Positions 23,031 to 34,069 of a stretch of DNA of 64,000 nucleotides are shown here, piece by piece (within the stretch, counting starts at the first letter, position 1; each line of letters starts with the position of its first letter). Origin of the DNA: Mytilus edulis (taxonomy: Eukaryota; Mollusca; Bivalvia; Mytilida; Mytilidae). The notes under the pieces are model-generated. The model ran no database searches, was not told the origin of the DNA, and saw nothing but the letters and a program-made list of their open reading frames with translations. The stretch spans positions 24,093,386-24,157,385 of the forward strand of contig NC_092348.1 of the NCBI RefSeq assembly GCF_963676685.1. The letters are read 5' to 3'. A program made the translations under genes and the position numbers.

Positions 23031-23736
23031 GGTGTACTGTGGATTCATTTATTTTTGTGGGTTGGCGATAAATTTCATTTTCATGAATATTTGATTTTGT
23101 GGTTTTGCCAATTTCTGCATACAAAGCATATAGGAAATTTGAAATTCATTGAACATTTGATTTAGTGGTTCACATGTACCAACGAAACCCACGAAAATTT
23201 GTATTCAGCAAAATAATAATAAAATCACAGTAACATGGTTTTGTGATCTGCTTGGCATGCACATGCTGCTTGTCAATACTTTGTATTTTAATTATATCTG
23301 CCTCTCATTTTATCTCAGCTTTATTCATAAGAAACAATTATATATTTGGTCTGGACTATATTATACCTCTGTAAAACTGATGACCATACATATGTTCAAC
23401 TTGTCATAGCCAAAATCCCCTCCTCATTTCCTTCCACATTTTTGACACCGCTGATTTAGACTTCTAATCATTTTCTTACTTGCAATGAGTAAAGAGAGAG
23501 ACGAAAGATACTAGAGAGACATTCAAACCTATAAGAGAAAAATAAACACCATGGTTAGAAAAGAAAGACCAACAAGAGTAACATGACAGGTGCCACTGGT
23601 GGATAAGGAACTGATAAACCATCTTGAGAACTGAGTTCATCTCAAGTTTTAAGTCAGGTTTCTGCTGTTTAATCTTTAGTTTACAGTGAAGTATTTTGTG
23701 GAATATTAAGTTTTTTCTTTTCACATTTCTCTTTTT
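23031..23736. other. Intergenic, nothing recognised
   Basis: No supported gene. A paired TTGTGGGTT / GAAACCCACGAAAA stretch near 23050 and 23185 may be the edge of a small repeat. Confidence 0.4.
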
Positions 23737-24171
23737 AGCTCACCTGGCCCAAAGGGCCAAATGAGCTTTTCCCATCACTTTGCGTCCGTCGTCGTCTGTC
23801 GTCGTCCGTTGTCGTTAACTTAATGCGTTCTCAACTAAAATTTCAAATTCTCATGTACAGTTTTTTTCATACATTCCGTGAAATAACTAGGAAATAGCAT
23901 ATGTCAATGAAAAGATGCTAATTTTGAATTATTTGTCAAAGTATTTCTCAATTTTTTAATTGCTTTCATATTTTGTATAAGGTAGCATCTTTTTATAGTA
24001 CATATGCTGTCTGTTTGATTTTATATGCTTCCAGCATTAAAATTTGATGTAGATGCTGTTGTTAAAATAATAATGTACTGGAGCATCTTACTTTTACTAG
24101 GATGCTAGTTTTGCATATATTTTTTTTTAAATATTTTTTTATTTTTTGGGGATGCTGGATTTCCTATATAT

Positions 24172-24523
24172 TGAAATGCTGGCATCCAGTCATATTGGGA
24201 TGCTGGCATCCCGTTATTTTGGGATGCTGGCATCCCGTTTTATTGGGATGCTGGCATCCCGTTTTATTGAGATGCTGGCATCCAGTCATAATGGGATGCT
24301 GGCATCCCGTTTTATTGAGTGCTGGCATCCCGTTTTATTGGGATGCTGGCATCCAGTCATATTGAGATGCTGGCATCCCGTTTTATTGAGATGCTGGCAT
24401 CCCGTTTTATTGAGATGCTGGCATCCCGTTTTATTGGGATGCTGGCATCTCGTTATATTGAGATGCTGGCATCCCGTTATATTGGGATGCTGGCATCCCG
24501 AAAAAGCTGGATGCTGGCATCCA
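24172..24523 (+). repeat. 24-bp tandem repeat with palindromic core, ~15 copies
   Basis: Unit GGATGCTGGCATCC plus a 10-nt AT-rich linker (usually CGTTTTATTG, sometimes AGTCATATTG). The core is self-complementary in GGATGC..GCATCC. The 24-nt period leaves all frames open, which explains the repetitive open frames on both strands. Confidence 0.95.
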
Positions 24524-24663
24524 AAACTGTAGGAGTGCAGACATCGCAAAATATCCGAATGCAGTAATCCTACAAGTTATGTTTGATATACTGTTGGCCG
24601 AATTTCTATAGATGTACTCCATTGCATAATTTTGTGTAATGCAAAAAATAAAACAACAACAAT

Positions 24664-25056
24664 CTAATGACGTCAGGGATATTATGACGTAAGAGGTGTT
24701 TTGCCATCATGCGTAGAGATTCATGCAGAGACAGTAAACATGATAAGAAATCAAATCTCAAGAATCACTTATACCGATATAAATTATTTTTTTGAAAAGT
24801 AATAAAAACAGGTAACCCTTTTAATATTCTCTTATTTGTTAGTTTTTCTTTTGTTTAATACTGAAAGCGCTTGCACTATTTTTCTACGCTTATTGCGGCA
24901 AATCCCACCCGCATGACGTCATGTAAAAAGAATGTTTAAAATCGGCGAAGTGGACATGGTTGCAAGGGGAAGGACTTCTTTGGCCAGTATGCCGCAATTT
25001 ATTATCATTTTGATATAACAGAAACATATACGCAATAGAACGCTACTCATACAGGT
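24664..25056 (+). promoter_or_regulatory. Candidate promoter-like segment with CRE-type palindromes
   Basis: TGACGTCAG near 24668, ATGACGTAAG near 24683 and ATGACGTCATG near 24914 are CRE/ATF-like. The downstream segment is less AT-rich than its surroundings and ends in ACAG|GTAAGA near 25053, which could be a 5' splice site. A possible partner acceptor CTTTTCAG lies near 27343 and AATAAA hexamers near 27620 and 27646. No open frame links them, so any transcript would be non-coding. Speculative. Confidence 0.2.
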
Positions 25057-25214
25057 AAGACAAAGTAGATTTGCTTATATTTTACATGCACTTCGTAGTC
25101 CGAGATTTCTCAGATTTAGCCATTCATAAGGAATATTCTACTCAACTCGACAACTGTATGTCTGTAATGGTTTCATATATATATTATCAGATGTCGAATT
25201 TTTCTATAGGAGAC

Positions 25215-26430
25215 GATTTGACTTGTGCCCGTCCGAGATTACTCTGTCGTCCTACGCTCATGGGCCTAGCTTGTCTTGCAAAACAGATGTTTCAGTTTGA
25301 AGTCCGAGCAATCTCGGCTCGGACGCATTTCGGTGACTTGATACGCCAGCCGGATAATATAATTCTGATTACTTCCAGAGGGAAAAATGGTTAGGCAACA
25401 ATGATTAATGTCAGTCGCCAGATTCTCCCATGTTGTCGGGGAGACCGATGCACTTCGATCCGTTTGTGGTAGCCAATGGTGATTCCAGAACTTTCTATAA
25501 ATGGGATTTGAGGGGGGGGGGGGGCACTGACTGCCATAACAAAGGGACCAGCTAAAGTCATCTTTTAGTGTTTACTGGTCCGCAAATAGTCAAAAAATAA
25601 CATAAGGACCTAAGAGCTCCGGTTCCGCAGCTAACTTTAATATGACTATGAGAGTTTTTACCATTTTTTTTACATCGAGTCTATGAGAGAGAAATTATGA
25701 CTGTAACAGTGCTTAGGGCCAAATTACCAAAAAACTTGAAGGAAGACTGCCATAACAAAGGGACCAGCTAAAGTCATCTTTTAGTGTTTACTGGTCCGCA
25801 AATAGTCAAAAAATAACATAAGGACCTAAGAGCTCCGGTTCCGCAGCTAACTTTAATATGACTATGAGAGTTTTTACCATTTTTTTTTACATCGAGTCTA
25901 TGAGAGAGAAATTATGACTGTAACAGTGCTTAGGGCCAAATTACCAAAAAACTTGAAGGAAGACTATTTCTATTTTAGGGAAGGTATGGAAATAGGAAAT
26001 ACACATATATTTTTTTTATTTTGCATTATGGAAATATGTACTTTTTCATGAAGTTATGAATAGTTTTGACAAAAATATTATCGACATAAACCCCACCGAG
26101 ACGATTAACCACCATCAATATGGCCATGGTCAGTAAAAATATTGGGTCCGCAAAACTAATTTGTTTACCCCTAGACAACCTATAAGAAAACCATTAAAAT
26201 GCATCACTGGTAAGAGTCCTTTGAGTTCAAGAAAAATAAAGTATGAAAAACTTAATTTCAGATTTATTTTCGGTCTAGAAAATTGAATGTGTTTGCCTTT
26301 TTTTTGCAAGGGTCTAAAACCAGTTAACTTGTGCCCGTCCGAGATTACTCGGAGTCTTGACTTCCTACGCTCATGGGCCTAGCTTGTCTTGCAAAACAGC
26401 CGTTTGGAGTCCGAGTAATATTTGAGTAAT
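25215..26430 (+). repeat. Direct repeat pair with CCGAG..CTCGG hairpins
   Basis: The block at about 25222-25345 (GCCCGTCCGAGATTACTC, CTACGCTCATGGGCCTAGC, TTGTCTTGCAAAACAG) recurs at about 26331-26415. A weaker third echo lies at about 26738-26775. Both copies contain CCGAG/CTCGG inverted motifs. Confidence 0.75.
25529..25966 (+). repeat. 216-bp tandem duplication, nearly identical
   Basis: Two head-to-tail copies start at about 25529 and 25745 with GACTGCCATAACAAAGGG. I see only a one-base difference in a T run, which implies a recent duplication. A G-run precedes it near 25514. Confidence 0.9.
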
Positions 26431-26580
26431 GGTATGATTGCTAACGAGACAACTCTCCACCGGACTGAGACCAAATAATATAGCACTAATATGACTAAGC
26501 AGTTTACAATTAAATGTCGGCATATGGCCTCCAACAATGAACAAAACTCATACTGCATAGTCATATATGAATCAGATTGA
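26425..26580 (+). repeat. 'GCCAATGAGACAA' dispersed repeat, partial
   Basis: GTATGATTGCTAACGAGACA, then GGCCTCCAACAATGAACAA. Located inside the foldback element. The following 26581-28755 shows no gene I can support. Confidence 0.65.
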
Positions 26581-28755
26581 ATGTAAAATTTGAAATACTA
26601 TGTTTTAAAAGAAAGAAACGCTTATCATACATAACAGATTTACCGATTTCAAAATAAATTTACTCTAATATATATACATTTTGTACTTAGCTTACTGGCA
26701 GGAATTAATAATAATAGGTTACATGTATAGTTTTATGGGTCAAGCTAGTCTTACAAATATGCCTCGGAGTCATCTTTTCATAATGATTTTAAGCTGATAT
26801 TTTCATGATTTATTTCTTTTTTTTTAAACGAAGTTCGGTGGAAGCTTGATAATAAAAGCAATGCATATATATAGCAAATTTGCAAAATAAATGAAAAGAA
26901 AATACGAAAATTAAGGAAAATGTAAATATCGCTACAAGAGTTTTGTGTTCCAGGACTAGGCTAAAATAAAAAAAAAACACACAAATTCAAAAAAGGTGTT
27001 AACCGAATACACCCTTAGATGGGAATTAAATTTCACGAAAGTCTATAAATACATGTAGGATGTATTTCTAAAAAAACCACTTTTCTCCCTTTCATAATGT
27101 ACAGTATAGACCTGGATGTTGTTCCATAAAAAAATCAATTGAACTAGTGGTTCATATGTCAAATGTATGTGTTTTGAATAGTAACAACAGGCATATATTT
27201 GTGTGGAAAACTTAATTTAAAAGAAGTTTAAATGAAGGTTTTCTTCGAATAATAATGCGTTTTTTCGTTCCCTAGTGGTGTGATGTTACAACGAAAATTT
27301 ATTGTTGATAATATTTCATATAATTATTTATTTCTCTTTTCAGCATTTGTAAAGAAGTGGCTTCACCTTTCTGGTTACTATTCATGTGTTGTGTATTAAT
27401 GTATCGCAACACTTTATAGTTATTGGACAGGTTAAACTCAGACGACGAATCATCCAAACAGCACCAGATCTTTTGTGATTCCAGCTGATTTCAGATCACT
27501 AGCAATACATGATAATAGAAAGTTTGAAAGTTCCAGTTCGTGTAACTGATTTGATTAAATGATTAACAAATATTGAAATTTTAAAATACAGAAAAAAGAT
27601 ACAAGTTTAATAATGATTGTAATAAAGAAAATGTAAGTTTTGTTAATAAAATGAAAGGCTCAAGTACTAGAAGATCCTGACATGATGTACTGACTCATTG
27701 GAAGATGAATACAGCAAGTCCAGAGATACTGACAATATCCAGTACGTACAGATCATAGACACTGTGCACTAGTATCAATAATAGATTATTTTTAAATATT
27801 GCATTGTGGTACACGTTTTATTGTATACAGGCAATTGCAGGAAACAAATCTCCTCAATTTATACATTGGATGCCAATGGGGTTTCTCATAGACACAAAAC
27901 AAAATTATTATGCAGGTTTAAATATAACGCACCTCATATTTAGCATTTTAATAAAGGTACAGTCACCAATCCGTTTTGTAGAGTGTTTGTCCTGGATGAC
28001 TTAGTTCATCAGAAATTCCCAAGGTTGATGGTCATTGGGCAAGTTCATTTGATTGATAAAATGCCATACAAGATGAGCAGCATTTTAAAAAAAAAATTCC
28101 AGTTGATTTCTGAAAGCCTTGGAAACTACTAAACTTGATATGATTTCAGCTGGCAATTGCATTAAGCTTATTTAAAAAAAAAAAATCTATGAACATTCGA
28201 AACATGAGCATATCAGATTTGAAAATTATAGTCCTGATGTCATCATATATAAATGTATTGTCTCGAGACCACAATAGTCAATAACATGTATACCTCATGT
28301 CTTACATAATGGTAATCAAATTCAGAAAAATAACATTAAAATTGGCTAATTATTGGAAACTTACCGGTAGTACATTGACATAGTTTTATAAATATCAAAT
28401 TGTTGACATCAGCATTCACATGGTCAACTAGAACTTTACAATTCAGACTCAGTTTGTTGGTCAAGTATACATTTCACACTCTGACCTATGATGTCACATT
28501 CTCAATATGCATTAAACTGGCCACTGGCATGACTGGACATGAACAAAGACTAAAAATATAATCTTCCCGGCATTCATCAGTAGCTTTTTTTTTATGTTTA
28601 CTTGATTGTTTTCATATGCATTCAACACACATCAAAACCTTAGGAAATGTACTGCGTGATATACTGGTGGATTAATACTAAAATCCAATTGATTAGAAAG
28701 CAGCATTTAAATTCGTGTCATAATGGAAAAATGGTACATGTCTGCAAGGTTGTGA

Positions 28756-29125
28756 TGCCAGAATCCCTATATTTTGGGAAGCCAGCATCCAGATATTTTG
28801 GGATGCCAGCATCCAGATATATTGGGATGCCAGCATCCGAATATTTTGGGATGCCAGCATCCAGATATTTTGGTATGCCAGCATCCAGATATTTTGGGAT
28901 GCCAGCATCCAGATATATTGGGATGCCAGCATCCGGATATTTTGGGATGCCAGCATCCAAAAGTATTGGGATGCCAGCATCCGGATATTTTGGGATGCCA
29001 GCATCCAGATATATTGGGATGCCAGCATCCGGATATTTTGGGATGCCAGCATCCAGATATGTTGGGATGTCAGTTTCCGGATATGTTGGGATGCCAGAAT
29101 CTATAAATAATTGGAAGCCGGCATC
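28756..29125 (+). repeat. 24-bp palindromic repeat, ~16 copies, inverted relative to the 24.2-kb array
   Basis: Unit GGATGCCAGCATCC plus linkers such as AGATATTTTG, CGGATATTTTG or AGATATATTG. The core is the reverse complement of the core of the array at 24172-24523, so the two arrays face each other near the two ends of the foldback element. Confidence 0.95.
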
Positions 29126-30824
29126 CAAACGTTGAGGTATTCAATATGAAATTAAAAGAATTACATCAGCATCTATCAAAGGCGAAGATGCTATTTTAAT
29201 CGTTTTCTTCATTATCCGCAGACACATTTTTGAAATATGCTATGTACAGAAATAAGAAGTGCTTTTTATACAAAACAATTTCACAACTACAAAAGTTGTT
29301 AATATAATCGAGAGAGCATCCATAATCTTTAAGACCCAATAAAATTCATTATGTAACATCTACTATTCATAGAAATAAATGAATCTTTATGATTTTTGGT
29401 AAAATGAGCATATGTTGATACTTAAACAAATGCAATATAGTAGAAATATTCTGAATATGGAACATGGCCGTAACATTTTCTCTGGACATTGAAAAATTTA
29501 TTAGAATACAACATAATTTTACCTTAAAAATTCAAAAATTGTCAAAAAATTCTCTTTAAGCATATGAGAATTACAAATTTTAGTTGAGAACACATTACTT
29601 TTACAAAAATCTTCTCCTCTGAAACTACTGGGCCAAATTAAACCAAACTTGGCCACAATCATCATTGGGGTATATAGTTTTCAAAATGTGTCCGGTGACC
29701 CCGCCAACTAATCAAGATGGCCGCCACGGCTAAAAATAGAACATAGGGGTAAAATTCAGTTTTTGGCTTATTACTCAAAAACCAAAGCATTTAGAGCAAA
29801 TCAGACATGGGGGTAAAATTGTTTATCAGGTCAAGATCTATCTGCCCTGAAATTTTCAGATCAATCGGACAACCCGTTGTTTGGTTGCTGCCCCTAAACT
29901 GGTAATTTTAAGGAAATTTTACTGTTTTTGGTTATCTTGAATACTATTATAGATAGAGATAAATTGTAAACAGCATTAATGTTCAGCAAAGTAAGATGTA
30001 CAAATAAGTCAACATGACCGAAATGGTCAGTTGACCCCTTTAGCAGTTATTGCTCTTTATAGTCAATTTTTAACCACTTTTCGTAAATCTTAGTAATCTT
30101 TTACAAAAATCTTCTCCTCTGAAACAACTGGGCCAAATTCATCAAAACTTGGCCACAATTATCTTTGGGGTATCTTGTTTAAAAAATGTATTCGGTGACC
30201 CGGCCAACTAACCAAGATGGCCGCCACGGCTAAACATAGAACATAGGGGTAAAATGCAGTTTTTGGCTTATAACTCAAAAACCAAAGCATTTAGAGCAAA
30301 TCTGACAGGTTAAAATTGTTTATCAGGTCAAGATCTATCTGCCCTGAAATATTCAGACAAATCAGACAACCTGTTGTTGTGTTGCTGCCCCTGAATTGGT
30401 AATTTTAAGGAAATTTTGCTGTTTTTGGTTATTACCTTGAATATTATAATAGATAAAGATAAACTATAAACAGCAATAAGTTCAGCATAGTAACATCTAC
30501 AAAGAGGTCAACATGAACGAAATGGTCAATCGACCCCCTAAGGAGTTATTGTCCTTAATAGTCAATTTTTAACAATTTTCATAAAATTTGTAAATTTTTA
30601 CTAACATTTTCCACTGAAACTACTAGGCCAAGTTCATTATAGATAGAGATAATTGTAAGCAGCAAGAATGTTCAGTAAAGTAAGATGTACAAACACATCA
30701 CCATCCCCAAAACACATTTTTGTCATGAATCCATCTGCTTCCTTTGTTTGATATTCACATAGACCAAGGTGAGCGACACAGGCTCTTTAGAGCCTCTAGT
30801 TTGGTCATGGTGTTTTTCTCTCTT

Positions 30825-32177
30825 TAGCTCACCTTGCCGATATGGCCAAGTGAGATTTTCTCATCACTTGGCGTTCGTTGTCGTCTCTAATTTTTGACAT
30901 TTTCAACCTCTTCTAGTGAATCTCTGGATGGAATGAAACCAAACATTGCATGAATATTTCTTAGAAGGTGCTGACCATGTGTTGTTACCTTGTAGCTGAT
31001 CCAGCATCGAAGATGGCCGCCAGCAGGGACTTCGTTTTACATTGGACCCTATGGACAATACATTATATATATGCCTTCTTTTAGAGAATCACTGAATGGA
31101 ATGAAACCAAACATGGCATGACTTTTCCTTATGAGCAGCTGACCAAGTGTTGTTACTTTGAAGCCGATCCATCATCCAAGATGGCTGCCAGAGGGGAACT
31201 TAGTTTAACAAATATGTGAAATACATACAAAAGTCTTCTTTTGAGAACCACTGAATGGAATGAATGTTCCTTATGAGGAACTGACTAAGTTTTGTTACTT
31301 TGTAGCAAATCCATTATCCAAGATGGCTGCCAGAGAGGGACTTAGTTTAACAAAGTACCTTATAGGAAATACATTCAATGGCATGAATGTTCCTTATGAG
31401 CAGCTGGCCAAGTTTTGTTACTTTGTAGCAAATCCATCAACCAAGATGTCTCCCAACAGGGCACTTAGTTTAACGATGGACCCTATGGCAAACATATATA
31501 ATGGGTTTTTTTTTCTAAAAAAACCAATTAATTGATTGATTCAGAAACATGGAATGAATGTTCCTTATGAGCAGCTGACCAAGTGGTGATACTTTGTAGC
31601 AAATCTATAACCAAGATGAAATCCATAACCAAGATGATTGTCAGCAGGGTACTTAGTTTAACATAGGACCCTATGGTAAACATATACAAATGTCCTCTTT
31701 TAGAAAACTTATTAATGGATTGAAACATGGAATGAATGTTTTGAGATGCTGACCAAGTGTTGTTTCTTTGTACATGTAGTTGATTTGTCATCCAAGATGG
31801 CTGTAAATTGGGAGTAAGTTTAACATAGTATGACATAGTATGGGAAAGACATACAAATGTTTTCTTCCAGAGAACCTCTGAATAGATTGAAACCAGAAAA
31901 GAAGATCTATACTTTATACACAATTGTCAATTGACATCTGCTTGCAGTTATTGCACTTTTAAATAAAGTAATTTTCTACCATTTCAGTAAATTTATTGGT
32001 AATTTCTGTAAACTTAACAAAAGTCTTTCGTTTTTAATTAAATTACGGAGCAAATACTATACAAAATTTGACCTCAGTCATTATTAGGGTGTTTGTTATG
32101 ATTTTGGTATATTTTAACATGATTTCTAAAACCAAAGTAGAATCAGGTGAGCGAACCAGGCTCTTGAGAGCCTCTAG
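30825..32177 (+). mobile_element. Family II Helentron-like element, second copy
   Basis: The 5' end TAGCTCACCTTGCCGATATG..CAAGTGAGA is a hairpin, followed by TCGTTGTCGTC. About 150-190-bp tandem units follow (CTGAATGGAATGAAACC, CAAGATGGCTGCC). The 3' end is GGCTC-TTGA-GAGCC then TCTAG before T. It begins only 25 bp after the previous copy ends. Internal units differ from those of the first copy, so it is a subfamily. Confidence 0.75.
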
Positions 32178-32865
32178 TTTATTGGACTTATTTTTTAGCT
32201 GACATGGCCCAACATATGATGACTGTCATCTTCCTGTGCTGAGGTTAAGCTATTTGGCCACAATCATCATTGGGATATAAAGTTTTGATAAAATGCTTCT
32301 TTGAACACAGCCTTATACGATTGTAGATGTTGAACCCTGAACAGTTCAGGTAAGTTTGAACACAATATTCAAGCTTGATACTGTATGAATTTGGATTTTG
32401 ATCAAGTTTTTGACATGATATAGGTTAATTTCTGACAATATAAATGTGGTCCTAAAAGTTTTAAATGAGCCATTTAATTTAGCTAGTATTATAATTTTGA
32501 TTATTATAATTTAAGATGAAATCAAACAAATATCAATGTTGGACCCTTCAAACCTGGAAAGCAGGGCAGGGTGTGTGTATCTCCTGCCATATCAGTATTT
32601 GTTGCTTTTATATATTTATCAGTAATAATCAATGTAAAAATGGAAATCTAGGGGAAACAATTCCTCCCTAAAAAGGTATGCCCCCTCCCCCTCCCCCCCC
32701 AAAAAAAAAGAAAGATTTGTTCTTAATTTTCAATTTTAAAGACTATTTTCCTTTCAGAGAAAATGTACAAAATCTGAGAGTTTCCACAAGTTTTTATCTG
32801 GAACTAGAAATGCTTGACTTTTGGTTTAGAATGATACATTTTAGCAGAGTACATTGACATTTTAA
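32178..32865. other. Intergenic, possible decayed repeat
   Basis: Contains short echoes of family I and II consensus (TTGAACCCTGAACAGTTCAGG near 32330, in part; GGCCACAATCATCATTGGG near 32257) and a C-rich run near 32680. No gene. Confidence 0.4.
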
Positions 32866-32869
32866 AGTT

Positions 32870-33382
32870 CGGAGTTAACGAGTTTTAAATTGGGGAAACC
32901 AGAGTTTAAAGTTGGGAGAAATCGAGTTAGAAGTTGAGAGAAATTTAATTTGAATATAGGAGAAAACGAATTAGTACTACACACGGATTTTTTTTACAGG
33001 AAGACTTCTGGTAGGTATGAAACATTTTAGCAGAGGTACATTTACCTTTTTGAAGATTGGAGTTCACGACTTTTAAATCGGGGGGGGGGGGGGGGGGGGG
33101 GGGGGGGGAGAAGTTGGGAGAAAGTGAGTTAAAGTTGAGAGAAAACGTATTAGTACACTTGGAATTTTTTTATTAAGTTGGGAGAAAATGAGTTGAAGTT
33201 GAGAGAAAACGTATTAGTACACTTGGAATTTTTTATTAGAAAATATGTGGAAGATTGAAATATTTCAGCCGAGAACATTAAAATTTTGAAGGTAGGAGTT
33301 ATCGAGTTTATATTGGAGATAAACAGAGTTTTAACTAAGTTGGGAGAAATTCACTTTGAAGTTAGAAGAAAACGAATGAGTA
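32870..33382 (+). repeat. Irregular repeat of GTTGGGAGAAA..AACGAATTAGTA units, with poly(G)29
   Basis: Several diverged units of about 60-130 bp share GTTGAGAGAAAACG, TTAGTACACTTGGAA and CATTTTAGCAGAG. An uninterrupted G29 at 33080-33108 lies inside. The region is interrupted at 33383 by a foldback insertion and resumes at 33552. Confidence 0.7.
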
Positions 33383-33540
33383 GCCTGGATACCTGGCCCA
33401 ATCATACTGCGTCGATGCAATCTAATTAAAATTAAATCTCTCACGCAGCGACCAAGCATTAAAAATGAGCGAGTGAGAGATTTAATTTTAATTAGATTGT
33501 GCGTCGATGTTACGGAGCTAATAACCAGGACCCCAGGCTG
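33383..33540. mobile_element. 158-bp foldback insertion flanked by 11-bp direct repeats
   Basis: ACGAATGAGTA occurs at 33372-33382 and again at 33541-33551. Between them the ends are complementary (GCCTGG / CCAGGC). A perfect hairpin of 26-bp arms (33419-33444 and 33473-33498, inner ends CTCTCAC / GTGAGAG) lies inside, itself bordered by direct GCGTCGATG copies (33409-33417, 33501-33509). Removing the insert restores the surrounding repeat unit. Confidence 0.8.
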
Positions 33541-34069
33541 ACGAATGAGTACACTCGGAATATTGTGGCGTTTTCATCGTTTGTTTCCTATTTCCAAATT
33601 ACAATGAAGATCCGGTTTTTCGAGTTACGTTTAGATTTTTCAATCATTAAATAATGTGGGCGTTGTCAACAAGTACAAACATGACGTTATTTTTTCTATA
33701 TATCTCAAAAGTTTTGCAAACGAAAGCATAATTGACGACCCTGTGAAACAGACAACACTAACTCACGGTATACTAAAACATCTGCACTATTAAACAATTA
33801 GTTTGAGGGCATTGATATGTTACAATTTAATCAATACACATTTAATGATCTTTAATCGTTTATCATATTAAAATTTAGTACAATTTACCTCACACAAACA
33901 CACACTTTAATATATGCTGATCTCAGCGGTAGAATCAAGCATGTAGAGCGATCAGTTCCAAAACTTACAATTAAAACTTACTTACCTAAATATGATTTTT
34001 ATCTGATTATATAAAACAGTTTTTACATTCTATAAAACGGAAGTATAATGCTTTTTGCAGAATACAGAG

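Larger units (their letters stand above)
23822..29596. mobile_element. 5.8-kb foldback element with 4-bp target duplication
   Basis: The left terminus AATGCGTTCTCAACTAAAA and right terminus (read on minus) AATGTGTTCTCAACTAAAA are inverted copies over about 30 bp. ACTT occurs directly outside both ends (23818-23821 and 29597-29600). Subterminal regions on both sides are rich in GATGCT/AGCATC and contain arrays of a 24-bp palindromic repeat in opposite orientation (24172-24523 and 28756-29125). I found no transposase or other convincing open frame inside. Resembles foldback or Galileo-type elements, whose long inverted ends are built from short tandem repeats; the superfamily is unknown. Confidence 0.75.
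23737..30799 (+). mobile_element. Helitron/Helentron-like element, family II, split by a 5.8-kb insertion
   Basis: The left part, 23737-23821, has AGCTCACCTGGCCC..GGGCCAAATGAGCT (a terminal hairpin) and a GTCGTC-rich tract. The right part, 29597-30799, has about 500-bp tandem units (TTACAAAAATCTTCTCC at 29601 and 30101, a partial third near 30595), the inverted terminus GGTGAGC near 30769, the perfect hairpin GGCTC-TTTA-GAGCC and TCTAG before T. Between the parts sits the foldback element at 23822-29596. Family identity across the gap is inferred from the shared consensus. Confidence 0.75.

Noticed and set aside
24172-24523. CRISPR-like array of regularly spaced repeats
   Set aside because: The 'spacers' are only 10 nt and nearly identical, there are no cas genes, and the surroundings are animal DNA. 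It is a 24-bp minisatellite inside a foldback element, as is the inverted array at 28756-29125.
24102-24622. Repetitive open frames on both strands over the 24-bp array
   Set aside because: The 24-nt period keeps all frames open. The same applies to the frames at 28647-29135. No start context, splice sites or family support.
25071-25394. 107-codon plus-strand frame inside the foldback element
   Set aside because: It overlaps a DNA repeat that recurs at 26331 without keeping the frame; no family similarity.
31260-31923. Open frames on both strands in the second family II element
   Set aside because: Translated tandem repeats of a non-coding element; the repeated peptide simply follows the DNA period.
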